Positions 1 through 11,545 of a stretch of 64,000 bases of DNA are shown piece after piece; the stretch's first letter is position 1, and every line of letters begins with the position of its first letter. The notes beneath the pieces are model-generated. The model saw nothing but the letters and a program-made list of their open reading frames with translations. It did no database searches and was not told the DNA's origin. The stretch is from Lotus japonicus. Taxonomy: Eukaryota; Streptophyta; Magnoliopsida; Fabales; Fabaceae. A program made the position numbers and the translations under genes. The stretch spans positions 104,563,760 through 104,627,759 of the forward strand of contig NC_080041.1 in the NCBI RefSeq assembly GCF_012489685.1, given 5' to 3'.

Positions 1-370
1 ACCATTATCCCAGTACCCCCTTTTAAGCATTCCAATAGTTATGTATAAGGTCATAACCTTTCATGAGAAGTCTACATCAGGGGCAGATCCCACTAACATT
101 GTCACCACTGCCTCTTGCCTCTTTCAATTCCATTCACAAAATCTGTCTATGGAGCTAAACCGATATTGACAATCAAGCATTCTCTTTGAAATAATTTGTA
201 AGATATACAATATCAGCCCATTGTGAAGTAACATCAAATAGAATGGTTAGAGAGAATCTCATAGCAAAGAAAACATGTCATTATGTCAAGATAAAAATCA
301 CAGATAAGCCTTTGTTTTGTAAGAGTTGATGGATATCCGACATCATGTCATAAGACTATGAGCCTCTAGC

Positions 371-1687
371 TTAGTATATAGAAGCATCGAACCTTGGCTC
401 GTAGAAACAGACTTGATTGTTGTATGACTGAAGAGCACACCCACCGATCCAAGACCAGATCTTCTTATCCACATCAAATAGAAGGCCCTTCCCTTGGTTC
501 CAAGACGTGAAGCAGATTAAGTTATCTTGCCCAAAGCATTCGAATCTCTCAGCTGATAATCTCAACAAAGAGCGGAAATACTTCGGGGGCATCCTACTGA
601 TCTCCACCCACATAGATTTGGCATGGTCCAATTCCCAAATTCTCATGCTCTGGAGTGTGCTGTACAGGCCAATCCTTCCAACAAGAAAAAGACGCTTCTG
701 GGTACCGGCAACCAAATATCCATCCAGTAAAGATCGCGGGAACTTTGCCGGAATATGTTCCCAGTGATCTGTGTCGAGTCTATACATCATCAAACCAAGT
801 GGTGAAAGGGTTTCAAGGTACAATCTCGAGTCACAATAAGCCATCTTTGATGAGCAGAGATTAGCTGCTGGCATCATCTGATGAACTGACCAACTATCTG
901 CCTTCGAGTCATAAACTTCAGTAGGCAATGATTTGTCACCACATATATCATTAGTGGCTATCACTTTAAATGACCGGTTCAGCCGATCAACAACCATTAT
1001 CAGTTGCCTTTGCTGATTAAAATGCATGCTTGGCAATGTCCTCCAAGTTTGAGTAAGGGGATTACAAACCAGGGTTTTAAAAGTTAGCCCGTCATGCCCG
1101 GAAAAGCAAACAAGGCCACCAGAAGAGCCAACCAACCAGAACGCCCACTGCGGCAAAAATGCGAAAGGTATCCTATACCAAGTCTTCAGGGGCAAGCTGA
1201 AGACCGAACATTGCGGGATCTGCGAGTTCTTCCAGAAAGTAAGAAGACAAGGCCCGTGCGACGGAACACTGGAATGAAACTTGAGAAAACTACTGTCCTG
1301 AAGCAGTGAATTCCACCGTTTACATACCGACCGAAGCCGGAAAATCAAAAACGGAGGAACCCTAGCTAAGATCTCATGCAACAAGTCCTCAGGCAACATC
1401 GCCCATATGTTATCCTCCATCTGAACATCAACATGAACTATCTTACCAAATGTGGCATGTGTTTCCTCATCCAAACCCCGAGGCTTGGTCTTAACAACCT
1501 TCTGCCGCGAAGGGCTGGTGTTCCGGGACCCTGCGCGACCCATTGGACTAGTATTCCTAGACCCACCACCCCTTGGAGGAGAAGGTTGCTTACAGAACCT
1601 CCCATCTCCACCAAAAACCCCATTTTCTACTGATTGAACAATACACACTCCTGACCCTGATTCAGAAGAATGCCCAATACAATCCAT
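371..1687 (-). CDS. F-box/kelch-repeat protein, At5g15710-like
   Basis: Single-exon coding region of 438 residues. The start chosen is the Met at 1687 ([13 protein letters not shown]), because the family begins with a similar short acidic/Ser segment; 25 in-frame codons upstream look like 5' UTR. The N-terminal part holds a twice-repeated GSRNTSP motif followed by a basic stretch. The F-box lies at about residues 95-140 ([16 protein letters not shown]...RSVCKRW) and would bind an SKP1/ASK subunit of an SCF ubiquitin ligase. The rest (about 150-438) is a kelch/galactose-oxidase-like propeller with [20 protein letters not shown] and VGRIGLYS segments that would hold the substrate. The substrate is unknown. 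Length and sequence match the Arabidopsis relative almost end to end. On the minus strand a CAAG/GTAATT donor near 2007 points to a 5' UTR intron, as is common for this subfamily. Confidence 0.93.
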   Translation of the reverse strand: MDCIGHSSESGSGVCIVQSVENGVFGGDGRFCKQPSPPRGGGSRNTSPMGRAGSRNTSPSRQKVVKTKPRGLDEETHATFGKIVHVDVQMEDNIWAMLPEDLLHEILARVPPFLIFRLRSVCKRWNSLLQDSSFLKFHSSVPSHGPCLLTFWKNSQIPQCSVFSLPLKTWYRIPFAFLPQWAFWLVGSSGGLVCFSGHDGLTFKTLVCNPLTQTWRTLPSMHFNQQRQLIMVVDRLNRSFKVIATNDICGDKSLPTEVYDSKADSWSVHQMMPAANLCSSKMAYCDSRLYLETLSPLGLMMYRLDTDHWEHIPAKFPRSLLDGYLVAGTQKRLFLVGRIGLYSTLQSMRIWELDHAKSMWVEISRMPPKYFRSLLRLSAERFECFGQDNLICFTSWNQGKGLLFDVDKKIWSWIGGCALQSYNNQVCFYEPRFDASIY

Positions 1688-2110
1688 GTTCTCTAATTCC
1701 TCAAAACCCCAAATCAACCAAATATCCAGATTCACACTCCTATTCCAGATTTCCAGCCTCAAACCATCAAAAGATTATACTCACAGATATTGCTTCAATC
1801 ACTGATACCCCAAAGCATGAAAATTCTGAAGCAGCCCATAATAGTTAACCCAGATCAAGATCTAAAATTCTCATACACGGTCAAATATGATAAATATTTC
1901 CAGACCCAGATGAGCATTTGAATAATTCAGCAAGAAAAGATTGTTTTTTTAATCAGAGAGAAGAGAACAGCAGACTCTATCAATGGTGGGGTGATGAATG
2001 AAATTACCTTGAGATTTTCAAACCGTGAAGTTACCATTGATGAGAAGAAGAAAAAAAATTGCTGGAGCTTGAAGGATAGAGATTCTTAGAAGAAACAAGG
2101 TAACTTGGCT
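1688..2110 (-). promoter_or_regulatory. Probable 5' UTR with intron of the F-box gene
   Basis: Upstream (minus strand) of the F-box start. A consensus donor, CTCAAG then GTAATT, sits near 2007, and a plausible acceptor (TTTTAG) near 1870. If used, the leader is split by an intron of about 140 bases. This is inference from splice consensus only; transcript data would settle it. Confidence 0.4.
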
Positions 2111-2432
2111 TCAGATTAGAGTCTATCTTTCTTTGGATTTTGATTTACTTCGTCAGTGTTTGACAAAGGCAACAACAAAATTCAAGACTACTACGTGGTA
2201 CTTATTGTGGTCCTGCACTCCTGTTGTGTTCTGCTGCGAACAGATCCACAATGCTAATCAGTAGTTTATCGCCACGTCAAGGATTGAACTTTCGATTAAA
2301 TGCTTAAGGAATCTAACTATTTATCTATCCTTTTTTTTGTTAACAGGGAGGGGCTAGGCCCCGAAGAGCAAAACAACACTAGACTACATGAGCATAAAGA
2401 GAGGCGAAAGTCTCATCAGTGTCCTGACATAA

Positions 2433-2571
2433 CAAATGGCTTAACTCAAGTGATAAGAGTTAATTGACATAAGGGTTGTGTGAGATAAAGAGTGAAGGGT
2501 GCAGGTTCGATCTCTGAGGAGAAAATAATTTACTAATTTATTAAAACTAACATTTTGCCTATAAAAAAACC
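2433..2571 (+). mobile_element. SINE-like tRNA-derived repeat
   Basis: The stretch has a box-A-like start (GGCTTAACTCAAGTGATAAG) and, about 60 bases on, a box-B-like GGTTCGATCTC, then an AT-rich tail ending in a short A run near 2571. That spacing is typical of plant tRNA-derived SINE heads. I found no clear target-site duplication, so the limits are approximate. Confidence 0.4.
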
Positions 2572-2650
2572 ATTGCATATTTGTATGTATAAAAAAATTG
2601 TGCACACTTTAAATCCCTAAACTTATTTAATTATTAATTATTTCATATTT

Positions 2651-2804
2651 TTTTTTGTCTTAACCAAGGTATCCCCACAGCCGACAGTCATGAGACTAAT
2701 CCCTCGCCCCACGGTCAGCGCACTAAGCGGTAGGGGGCTGGCCAAGGAGTTTTTTCTATTCGCAAGAGTTGGGATTCGAACCCCCAACCACTTGCTTAAA
2801 GGAT
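2651..2804 (-). mobile_element. Complete SINE with 14-bp target-site duplication
   Basis: Read on the minus strand the element starts next to 2804, carries a perfect tRNA-type B box (GGTTCGAATCC near 2780), and ends in a poly-A tract (T run on the plus strand at 2651-2656). It is flanked by the perfect 14-bp direct repeat ATTATTTCATATTT at 2637-2650 and 2805-2818. Polymerase III box, A tail and long duplication together define a SINE inserted by LINE machinery. Length is 154 bp. Confidence 0.85.
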
Positions 2805-2818
2805 ATTATTTCATATTT

Positions 2819-4907
2819 CAATGGTATGTGCAAGTTTATGTTAAAATACCAACAATTCTATAGGACAGTTGACATATAATTTGATTTTTAAAGCGTCTAA
2901 TCATGAGTTCGATCACTTGATGGTGTGTATGAATAAAAATTTATTGAGTAAAATGTATAACTTAATGTAATATCAAATTATTGAAAGAATTAATCTCATA
3001 CTTGTCAGCTGAATGAATACTTTGTGGACACCAAAATGTTTGTGTTAAAATGGACAAGAAAATAATGAAAATAAATGTGCTAATTATTATTCAGTGATTA
3101 AAATCACAATCAAGTAATCAGCAATTTAGGTATGACGAGTGTGTGATTAATTCAACTTATATATGGGGTTTATCGGACGGCCAATAATGATTTACAATTG
3201 TGAACCGTGGGAACAACAATGTAAGTTTTGGTGTTGTTGGGGTCAACTATTGATTGGTGTTGGTTCTCATGTTCTAGTAACCTGTGGCTGCTCATTGCTT
3301 AACATCAAACTTAGGGAAATCGTCCTGATTTTTTATTTATTGAAAATACAATTCAGGAAATAGTAAAAGTTTATTAGATTGTATTTGTATTGTACAAACG
3401 GAATCATTCACTGCATTTGAATCATTCACAACAAGACGTGTGCATCAAAGTAAATGAAAATAATCTCTGATGACATTTTCTGTGGTACTACTAGAGTTTA
3501 GTTTCTGGTTTATGTCCATGTCTCTATAAGCTTACTGGTACTAACCACTAAGTACTTTATGAATAAAATTTAAGAATACCAAGCAGAAGTTTAGGAAATG
3601 AAATAAAACTAAGCATTTGTCTTTTTTGGACAATACTTTTTTTTGTCAAACCCTATTGAAGAAATTTCATGGGCCCAAAAATTGGGTTGTGAGGATGAAG
3701 GTATGCAAAGTATATATCCATTGATTTTTTTTCCTTAGTTGCATTTTTAGTCTCTTCAACTATTGTGATTGTGCCATGTGTATCTCTGATATTTAAAACG
3801 AGCAATTTTGGTCTCTAATAGTGAATAGTGAATACAATCTCACTGCTATCAACAAAGGTCCAAAACACAAATGATAGATAGCTGAGCTCCTTACACATTT
3901 AGTCGAAAATTTGATCCATGAGCAACATGTATGGAGAATGATTTGTTATGAGAGGGTTATCAATTTAATGTGATCTTAGAATCTCGATAGAATTAGTCTC
4001 ATGACTTTCAGTTGTGAGAATACATCAGTGCTACCAAGAAAAATACAATCTCTCAACATCTCCCTCTTTACCCATATCATCAGAGAAAAACGCACACACT
4101 CCTATTGAATCTCAAGAGGACAAATAGAGAAGCTACGTAGCCAAGTCACCATAGAGGTGTCATTGGTTCTCCTGGATACCTATTTAATTGTAAGTGATCG
4201 TGGGGTTACCCTTTAGTATTCATCTTTCAACATGAATGATGCAAAACATGCCTAGATGCATAGACCCTCATTGTTTTTCCGTCAATTTGAATGAAACCAA
4301 TGGTTATCCTTTGAGATGAACACTAAAATATGTTGTGTACCAAACATCTCTTGTAACCACATTAAATTGGAACCATGAAATTAATAGTATCATCTCTGAG
4401 ATGACAAATTTGATAGTGTGTACGTACACATCTAGAACCCATATTTTACCATATCAGATTTATGTTTTTGCTCTCATAATATAATTTTAAGAACAGCTAA
4501 AGTCAGTACTGGTGATGTTGTACTTAGGATAATAGGATGCATATGTAGCTTCCTTCTAATTAGGTTTCTAGCATTGGTTCGTTGTGTGGTAAAACTTGTT
4601 GAACAGCAATTGAGTCGCAGCAGTTCAAATTGAAGTTGTTTTTTTAAGCCGTCACATGTTTCCTTCTAAATTAACATTGATATATATATATAGTTTATAA
4701 ATATTACAAAGGGAAGAAGAACATATATAGTGTTAAAAGGCAATATTGACCATTACAATTATTAAGAGAATTGCTATAGATACACTCTTTTTAAATTACT
4801 TCTTAACACACTCAATATGATTAGTTTAACGTTCTTCTGATTTCTTTTTTCATTTCTGAGGAAACTGAATATTCACCGCAAGATGCAAACCACACATCCA
4901 GCTATCT
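2819..4907. other. Intergenic, AT-rich, no gene seen
   Basis: About 2 kb between the SINE and the CYSTM gene. Open frames here are short and unconvincing. A stretch at about 3917-4020 resembles one at about 12430-12545 (shared words such as GTGATCT, CTCGA and GAATTAGTCTCA in the same order), so it is a dispersed non-coding repeat. A short TA run lies at 4680-4692. Confidence 0.6.
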
Positions 4908-5829
4908 CTAGAAGCAACATTCGTCCAAAACGCAGCAGCAACAGAGGGCAGCCAAACTACACGTGTTCATGAAAGAATATAAGAAAAGGTGTGAATGAAA
5001 CTTAATTCTAATTCTAAGAGAAACTCCCAACATATTGTGTCCAGAAAAGATCATAATATTTTAGAATTCAATAACTAGACATTCCCATATATTAGAGTTT
5101 AATCTGGATTCAAGAGAGTCTAAAAGTGAGTGTTGTTAGTACTCCTCTCTATATTTCGTCATCAACTTTCCAGTTTTCTAATTTTATTAATTTCAGCTAT
5201 ATATTATGAGAACTTATGTTTTGGTGAATCTGAGGGACTAAAAACATACTCTTTCTTTTATTTCTTTCTTACCCTAAGTAGAGATAAAAATAGGACTGGA
5301 ATAAAACATTAGTGATCAATCATAACAACATCAACATGTGTAGCATGCCATTGAGAACAGTCAAAGAAAATTACCAGCCTCTAATGAGAGATGAGCAACC
5401 AATACTACCATAGTTGTTGTAATTGTAAGGCTTAAGAGGAGGTGGAGCTGCAGATGGTGGAGAGAATCTTCCATGGAAGTAACCTTGATAACCACCATGT
5501 CCATGTGGGTAACCGCCATAACCCGGTGGTGCTGGGCCTGGGACTTGTAATTGGGGTGGTGGAGGATACGGTCCAGGATACCCTGAATCTATTGGTTGCT
5601 CATAATTAACATCATCAATCATACATACATATCATGCTAGATTATATCAATTAAAGTTTCACATAAAAGTTCATGTTCAATTTCACAATTAAAATTAACA
5701 TCATATAATCATTATATTTGTTTAGGCATAGGTTAATTAAAATCTATTTAAAAAGAAATCTAGTTAGAATGAGAACTTACCTGGAGAGGAATTATGAGAC
5801 TCGTGCATGACATGATAAACTTGACTCAT
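4908..5829 (-). CDS. CYSTM-family small Gly/Pro/Tyr-rich cysteine-rich tail protein
   Basis: Three exons on the minus strand: 5829-5781 (49 nt), 5582-5375 (208 nt), 4956-4908 (49 nt). All introns are GT-AG and phases fit, giving 101 residues. The N terminus is MSQVYHVMHESHNSSPG; the middle is a disordered Tyr/Gly/Pro-rich stretch (GYPGPY, PPPPQ, GYGGYPHGHGGY); the C terminus is the hallmark CYSTM tail, GCSSLIRGC followed by LAALCCCCVLDECCF. The CYSTM module is a short cysteine-rich membrane-anchored segment in stress-related plant proteins. Exon 3 starts exactly inside the conserved Cys codon (TG/T), which supports the model. Without exon 3 the protein would end in a wrong GW at 5371. The specific function is not known. 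Confidence 0.88.
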
Positions 5830-6454
5830 ATTGCTTCAGAGTTCAGAGTGATGAGACTTCAACAATATCAAGCAAGGTGCATATATCTCTGTTTTTGCGA
5901 CCAACAGGGGAAAGAGGAGGATACACGTTGCTGGAAACTTCCCTTATTGATCATTTATTGTTGTTTGACTTGTTTCTGTACTTCAAGGCTCAAGCGGTGA
6001 TATATTAGAAGATTTTTCTTTATTGGTTAAAGTGATATATTTGAAAATCTGCTAGATACCCAATTTTATATTTGAGGGGAAAATGGTTTTGGTAAAAATT
6101 ACTCGGAATAATTTTTATAATTGGAGAAATGATTATGTAGAAGAATTTTTAGGAAAACTTACCTACATAACGTGATTTTAGAGTTTTGAGCGATTGATTT
6201 GATTGTTCTTGATGATGTATCTAAAATTATAGCTGAAGTGATAAAATCTAGAGATCAATCCGTGAAGTGTTTATATTTCACATAGAAAAAAATAAACCCA
6301 ATATCATGGTTAAATGATGTAATTTGGTCAAGTTTTTTCGAGAGGTTATTTTCCTTCAAACATTGTCACAGGAAAATACACATTCTTAGCCTGCAGTGAT
6401 CAATAGATAAGATTGAGAGCCAAGTTGGTGTACTCAAGAGACGCATGATAGACA
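5830..6454. other. Intergenic, upstream of CYSTM gene; nothing recognised
   Basis: AT-rich sequence that must include the CYSTM promoter (minus direction). No other gene, tRNA or clear repeat is visible. It ends at the duplicated CCTGG that flanks the solo LTR. Confidence 0.5.
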
Positions 6455-6459
6455 CCTGG

Positions 6460-9429
6460 TGTAAGACCCAGGATTTTAGAATTAAATAAATAAATAATTT
6501 CCAACTCACGCATAGGATTATGTGTAAGCGTGAGAGGAACTTGACTTGTACTTGATGGTTGGATTAGTATTATGAAGAAGAAAACGTTAGTAAACGACTA
6601 ATTTGCACTTAAAGTCACGATGGAAACTAATTCCAAAAAAAATCTTCAGAGAAATGTTAGAACTTCTCTTAATCCTTCCATGATAAGCGTTTCGATACGA
6701 AACCCTGGAATGTACGAACGCCCGATTCTAATTCTCGGAGGTTTGCCGAAACCAAAACCCTGATAGTTCAAGAAACCTAAATCAACGGAAGACTTTTTCT
6801 ATTCGGAGCTTCAAACGAAGATTCCACACGCGCACACCTATTTCTATCAAAGTTTCTAATCTTTCTTCAGAACGAAGTTTTCTCATCCGACATCAACTGC
6901 AAAAAGTAATTTTTCGGGTAAAATCGATTTACACCGACTTTGGATCGTTTGATTTAATTCCAAGAAACCTGTTTTGAGTTCTGGAATTTTGTCGCCAGAA
7001 CCTATCTTAGAATTCACAGAGGAATGCGCAGGAAAAATCGGAATCGCAAAATTTTCATTTTTCCGCATTTTCCAAAACCTATAAATAGCTTGAAAATGAA
7101 AAAAAAAACAAAAAAACTCACCAACACACACACCCAAACCCGCGACCAAGGAGGAAGGAGGAGGAGAAGAGTTTTTCGCCGATTCTTGCCTGATCGTCCC
7201 ACAGTTCGTTGCTACGCGTAGGCCTCGAGGTACTCATGTTTTTCCTTACCTCTGATCGTAAATTCTGTCGCTTTTCTCTATGTCTTTCTGTGCTCAAAGT
7301 TTTGAGCTTTTTGTAAAACTGTCCAAATAACTTGATTTCTCTGTCTAAACTTATTCCATGCGTGCCCCTGAGCATGTTTAGCGGATTACATTTCGCCGAA
7401 TCTCGTCGAATCGCCGCAGAACTTCAATTCTGCTCAAAAACCCATTTTTATGCTGAGGTTCCGCTTTTTGAATCAAAAACTCTCGACTGAGCTTAGCGTC
7501 AGTAGGATTAGTCGTCATAATCGTCGTTGGTGTCGACCCCATCTAATTTGTTTTTCAAAATTCTGATTTTGAGTTTCCGAGCTAAAAATATTGACCAAAA
7601 TACCCCTGCGACAGTTTTCGACCCGATAATTTTTCTGAGAGTTTCCCTGGCCTAGATATTGCCTAAGAATACCTAGGAATCAATTTAGATCGAAGAAAAA
7701 GTTCGGAAACCCTATTTTTGAGAGTGGCCGAAACCTATTTGCTAGGGTACCGTGTCCAAAAATAATTTTTGGGTCTCTATGACCTGAGCCATTGCGTAGC
7801 TCTTTCCATTGTCGAAATTTTGGCTCCGGTTTCGTGTCATTCCGAGTTTTGGAGCTCGAGTTATGCTCGTTTTAGCGAACGAAGTCTCCGTTGTCAATTT
7901 GTGCCTAAATAGGAACTCTGAAGCTTGAGAGGCTTTCTTTACGATTTCGATTAGTATTAGTAGATCGTGTTGCTCCTAGTGAAGCTTGTGTTGATGATTG
8001 TGTTTTCTTTGTTCTAGGTTCGCGATTTCCATGCCTAACTTATACTCACGAAGGTAAGGGTAACTCAGTTTTAGTGTGTCTTTGAGTCTTGCATGCTTTT
8101 ATCGCACTGCCTGCGTTTGAGATGAAGATGTTTATATTGATTGACACTGGATTATGATTATTATGCTTGCAATGTTGTATGCTTGCTTATGTTGACTGTT
8201 TCTGAGGCTTGTGCTAAATGTTTTCTGAAGGCTTCGGCCGAGTGAACTTATTGAGACGTGTGTCTCCGTTTTCTGAGAGGCTTCGGCCGTCTACCGGTTT
8301 CTGTCATTACTGCTTTCTAGTGGATATGACATGGTTATTGTTGATACTTGACTTGGTTATTGGATTTGGGAGTTGTGGATTGATTTTGGCATATAGGGCT
8401 GAAACTTAAGTGGCAGTGTAGTGGTTTTCTTTCCACATGACTGTCCCGTCTTTCATGGGCGTTATTAAGTGGCAGTGGAGTGGATATTTTCACAGGACTG
8501 TCCCGTCTTTCATGGGCGTTATTAAGTGGCATTCAGGGGAGTCCGTTCTCCGTCTGTCCCGTCTTTCATGGGCGTTATTTGGTGATAGTTCAGGGGAGTC
8601 CGTTCCTCGCTCTGTCCCGTCTTGTGAGACACTATTGATCGATCCATTTTGGTAGCAGCATATAGTTGCATTATAGGGAACTAACACCTGACCCTATGTT
8701 GTTGGATTTTAGTTATTGGTTTATTGTTATCTGATTTGATGTTATATTGTTGAGGTTGTTGATATCTGATTTGATGTGACATTTAATATATATGATTTGA
8801 TTATATGTTGTTGATTATGTTTATATCTGAGTTAATTCCATGTTGCTAATTTCTATTGATATTTATCTTGGATTATATTGTTAGCTTATCTATTTGTGGT
8901 ATGAATTAAGTTGTTAGTTTATTTATCATGACATGCAATTAATTTTGATTAGCATGCTTTCTCTTTTATATGTGGTAGTTGTATGGAGTTAACCCATTCT
9001 ATTTGCTACTTGTTGTTTTGGGCGCTTAACGCTATTAGGCGATGAAGAGCCTTCTGACGATGCTTAGCCATGCTGAGATGGAGGAGGGTTAGTAACCGGC
9101 GGAGCAAGGATGGAAGAAGCTGTATAGTTTCCTCTTAGTAGTTTATGCTTCGAGTCCTTTTCGGTACCTGAAAACTCTGTTACTAAAACCCTGTTTTCGC
9201 CGCTGTTTAAGTGTGTGTACTTATTTTGGAGACTTGCTTATGATATTGTAAGACACTATTATTATATGTCGGGAACGGGTTGTTTAATTAAGACTATGTT
9301 ATGTATTAAACTGTGGTTAGTTGTTTTGAAAAGGAAAAAAATTATCGTGTTTTCTTAGGATTACGAAATAGTCCTTAGACTTGTTGGGTTACTAATGTGA
9401 CTCCTCAGTTGAGAAATTGGGGCGTTACA
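6460..9429 (+). mobile_element. Solo LTR of a long-LTR (probably Ty3/gypsy) retrotransposon
   Basis: Starts TGTAAGACCC and ends GGGCGTTACA, so the ends form the short inverted repeat TGTAA/TTACA. The perfect 5-bp duplication CCTGG flanks it at 6455-6459 and 9430-9434. Length is 2,970 bp. No gag, pol or second LTR is present, so it is a solo LTR left by recombination between two LTRs. Long LTRs with TGTAAGACCC...GTTACA ends are common in plant gypsy elements; the exact lineage is inferred. Internal features are a tandem repeat at about 8411-8640 and two TTCGGCCG-type words near 8230-8290. Confidence 0.88.
8411..8640. repeat. Diverged tandem repeat inside the solo LTR
   Basis: The core CTGTCCCGTCTTTCATGGGC recurs three times, then once as a shortened CTGTCCCGTCTTGTGAG, at spacings of about 50-60 bases, alternating with AAGTGGCA or CAGGGGAGTCCGTTC blocks. 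It has no coding reading. It belongs to the LTR and not to the host. Confidence 0.8.
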
Positions 9430-9469
9430 CCTGGTGATGTAGTTCTAACGTGTTCGTGATAATATAATT

Positions 9470-9690
9470 ATGTTGGTAGTGGCCCAGCGGATGGCTAACA
9501 AGCCAACTATAGTCGCGTCCCAAGTTCGAATCCTGCTAGTTGTGTTTTGCATTATTTAATTTGAATTTGAATTATTGAGAATTCAAAATTTTGGCAAAAG
9601 GTTGCACCTGTTGGATTTGAACCCGCGACCTCTCCAAACAGTGCAAGCGTTGGAAGCCAAACGAACCAATGCATTGTTTCTGATTATATT
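9470..9690. repeat. Two facing tRNA-like (SINE-head) segments
   Basis: On the plus strand a tRNA-like segment begins near 9478 with TGGCCCAGCGGATGGCTAAC and has a B-box-like AGTTCGAATCC at about 9522-9532. On the minus strand another runs from about 9680 (TGGTTCGTTTGGC) to GGTTCAAATCC near 9620. They face each other about 200 bases apart. Neither folds clearly into a full tRNA cloverleaf by eye, so they are more likely SINE heads or element ends than tRNA genes. Confidence 0.35.
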
Positions 9691-10162
9691 TCGAACATTA
9701 AATATATAACGGTTTCTAACCGTTAGTTTTTCAAGAGATATATCTCTTCACCAAGGGATGTTAGTATCTCTATATAAAGAGATACTTGGGCAAGGAAATT
9801 TAGACATAATACATATGCGAAATTGGCATCTTCCTTACCAATTTCTCTCATATTTTCATTATTCTAAATCATCCTTCACTTCACTAATGCATGAGTGAAG
9901 TGTGGGAATCATACTTCTGTAAACTATTGTCAAAGATACGCTTGGCGTGTTAGTGCAAACCACATCAAGGAATTCAAAGTATCCTGAAGGGAATTCGCCG
10001 GTTTTTCCCACTTGCATCCAATACCCGGTAATTGGTGGGGGCGAATTGATCCTAAAGGTTAGTGCCTATGCACGCTTTGAATCTTCAAGTGCTTCCGTCG
10101 TCATCAAGATCTTCATCAATCCAAGAGTTGCGGCATCTTCCCCAACAGATTATTTCCCAACA
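9609..10162 (+). mobile_element. Copia-type LTR remnant
   Basis: Starts TGTTGG and ends CCCAACA, which is a plausible LTR inverted end pair. Inside are a promoter-like TATATAAAGAGATA near 9770 and the block CCCGGTAATTGGTGGGGGCG near 10025, which I recognise as typical of the R region of Ty1/copia LTRs. No target-site duplication or primer-binding site was found, so this is a degraded or partial LTR. An open frame at 9947-10192 inside it is not a gene. Confidence 0.4.
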
Positions 10163-10225
10163 CAAAGTGTACTTTTAAAAAAATCATTTTAAAAAAAATT
10201 GATTAGTTTCTTGAGTTATTTTGAT

Positions 10226-11545
10226 CAAATTATAATTAGGGAGAGAAAAGTTCAATTCAAATTTTATAGTAACAACACTTCAATTCAATATAGTTTTACC
10301 CTCTTAATAAGTCTTTAAATTAACCTTGTCGCACAGTGATCTTCATGTTACATTCCTCAATTATATGTTCTTCATTAGCCAAAGGTGGGTTGTGGTAGGA
10401 CACATCCTTTGTGGAGTCTCTTATCTTAACTCTGTAGCTCTTAGCATATAGAGCTGTTGTTAATCCTACTTGAGAATGATGGTCTCAAGCTCTTTTCATT
10501 AATAAACTATTTCGTTTTAAAAAAAAAATGTTCTTCATTACCATTTTTAATATTCTTGAACATTTTATCTCATTTTTTGTTTCACTTAACTAATTTCTCA
10601 TCACTCTTATTTCCATCTTTGAATATTGTTTAAATTTTCCTATTATTTTACACTATATTGTTTAATTTCCTTCAACTTTTTTCACATTACATTTTACATG
10701 CATTTCTTTTGTAAATATTAGCATGACTCTAACAAAAATGACAGAGAAGTAAGGGTAAAGTGAGATATTAAAAGTAGTATAAAGTAAAGCAATATGAAAT
10801 TAAGTGAATCAAACATCCTTATTGAGGTGAATTAACCAACAAGTTACTAACTCAAACAAAGCGTAAGAAAACTAAAATTAAGCCCAACAAAACACTAATA
10901 GTTATGGTTCGTAGTTTGGTTTAAATTTCATTTTTCTTGAATTCGGAATCCGAACCTAACTCATCAAATGTCCTTACAAAATCCAATTCAACCCACGAGT
11001 CCAATCAAATCCCTTTTTTTAGATGTGGCTCGCTTTGAGTCGGTCATGTTATCAAGTTGATCTACCCCATATGTACCCCTACCTAAAAAAGTTCTTCACA
11101 ACACGTTGATAAGAGTTTTTATGTTGGATTCTCCGCCGTCTTTTCTTGAAGCAATGCTAATATTTTCAAAAGAAATGCATGTAAAATGTAATGTGTAAAA
11201 AGTTGAAGGAAATTGGGCCTTTGGCCCTCCTTTCAAACAAAAAATATAAAAGTTGAAGGAAATTAAATAATATAGTGTAAAAATAATAGGCAATTGTAAA
11301 AAAAAAAATCAGGGATTAAAGCAACATGAGAAATTAGTTAAGCGATGAAAGACAGATAAATTGTGTAAGAATATTGAAGATGGTACTAAAGAACATAGAA
11401 TTGAAAAATGTAACATGTAAAACTTGCGCAACAAGATTAATTTAAAGGCTTAATTATTTAAGGATAAAACTATAAATTTGAATTGAAGTGTTTTTACTAT
11501 GAAATTAGAATTGAATTTTTCTCTCCCTAACTATAAATTTGATTT
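10226..11545. mobile_element. Large foldback (inverted-repeat) element, interrupted
   Basis: The left arm (about 10226-10710) and right arm (about 11150-11545) are diverged inverted copies. The shared order includes TTAGGGAGAGAAAA, ACACTTCAATTCAA, TTTAAATTAA, TAACTAATTTCTCAT and TTTAATTTCCTTCAACTTTT. The left arm is split by a 150-bp poly-A insertion at 10378-10527. A further right-arm copy in direct orientation follows at about 11560-11760. No transposase is seen, so it is non-autonomous. The outer ends and target-site duplication could not be fixed. Confidence 0.65.
10378..10527 (+). mobile_element. 5'-truncated LINE or other poly-A retroinsertion
   Basis: A 150-bp insert ends in an A run (10519-10527) after AATAAACTATTTCG. 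It is flanked by the perfect 13-bp duplication ATGTTCTTCATTA at 10365-10377 and 10528-10540. The empty-site sequence is seen in the opposite arm of the surrounding foldback, which lacks the insert. A-tail plus long duplication indicates LINE-mediated insertion. There is no coding sequence; the source element is not identified. Confidence 0.8.

Noticed and set aside
2770..2790. Possible tRNA gene from a perfect B box
   Set aside because: No acceptor stem or cloverleaf; the A tail and 14-bp duplication show it is a SINE.
3163..3363. 66-residue plus-strand frame
   Set aside because: No domain, no splice partners, AT-rich surroundings; chance frame.
8400..8640. Possible CRISPR-like or regulatory array
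   Set aside because: Plant nuclear DNA; repeats are diverged and unevenly spaced within an LTR, so an ordinary tandem repeat.
9947..10192. 81-residue open frame
   Set aside because: Lies wholly in a copia-type LTR remnant and has no recognisable domain.
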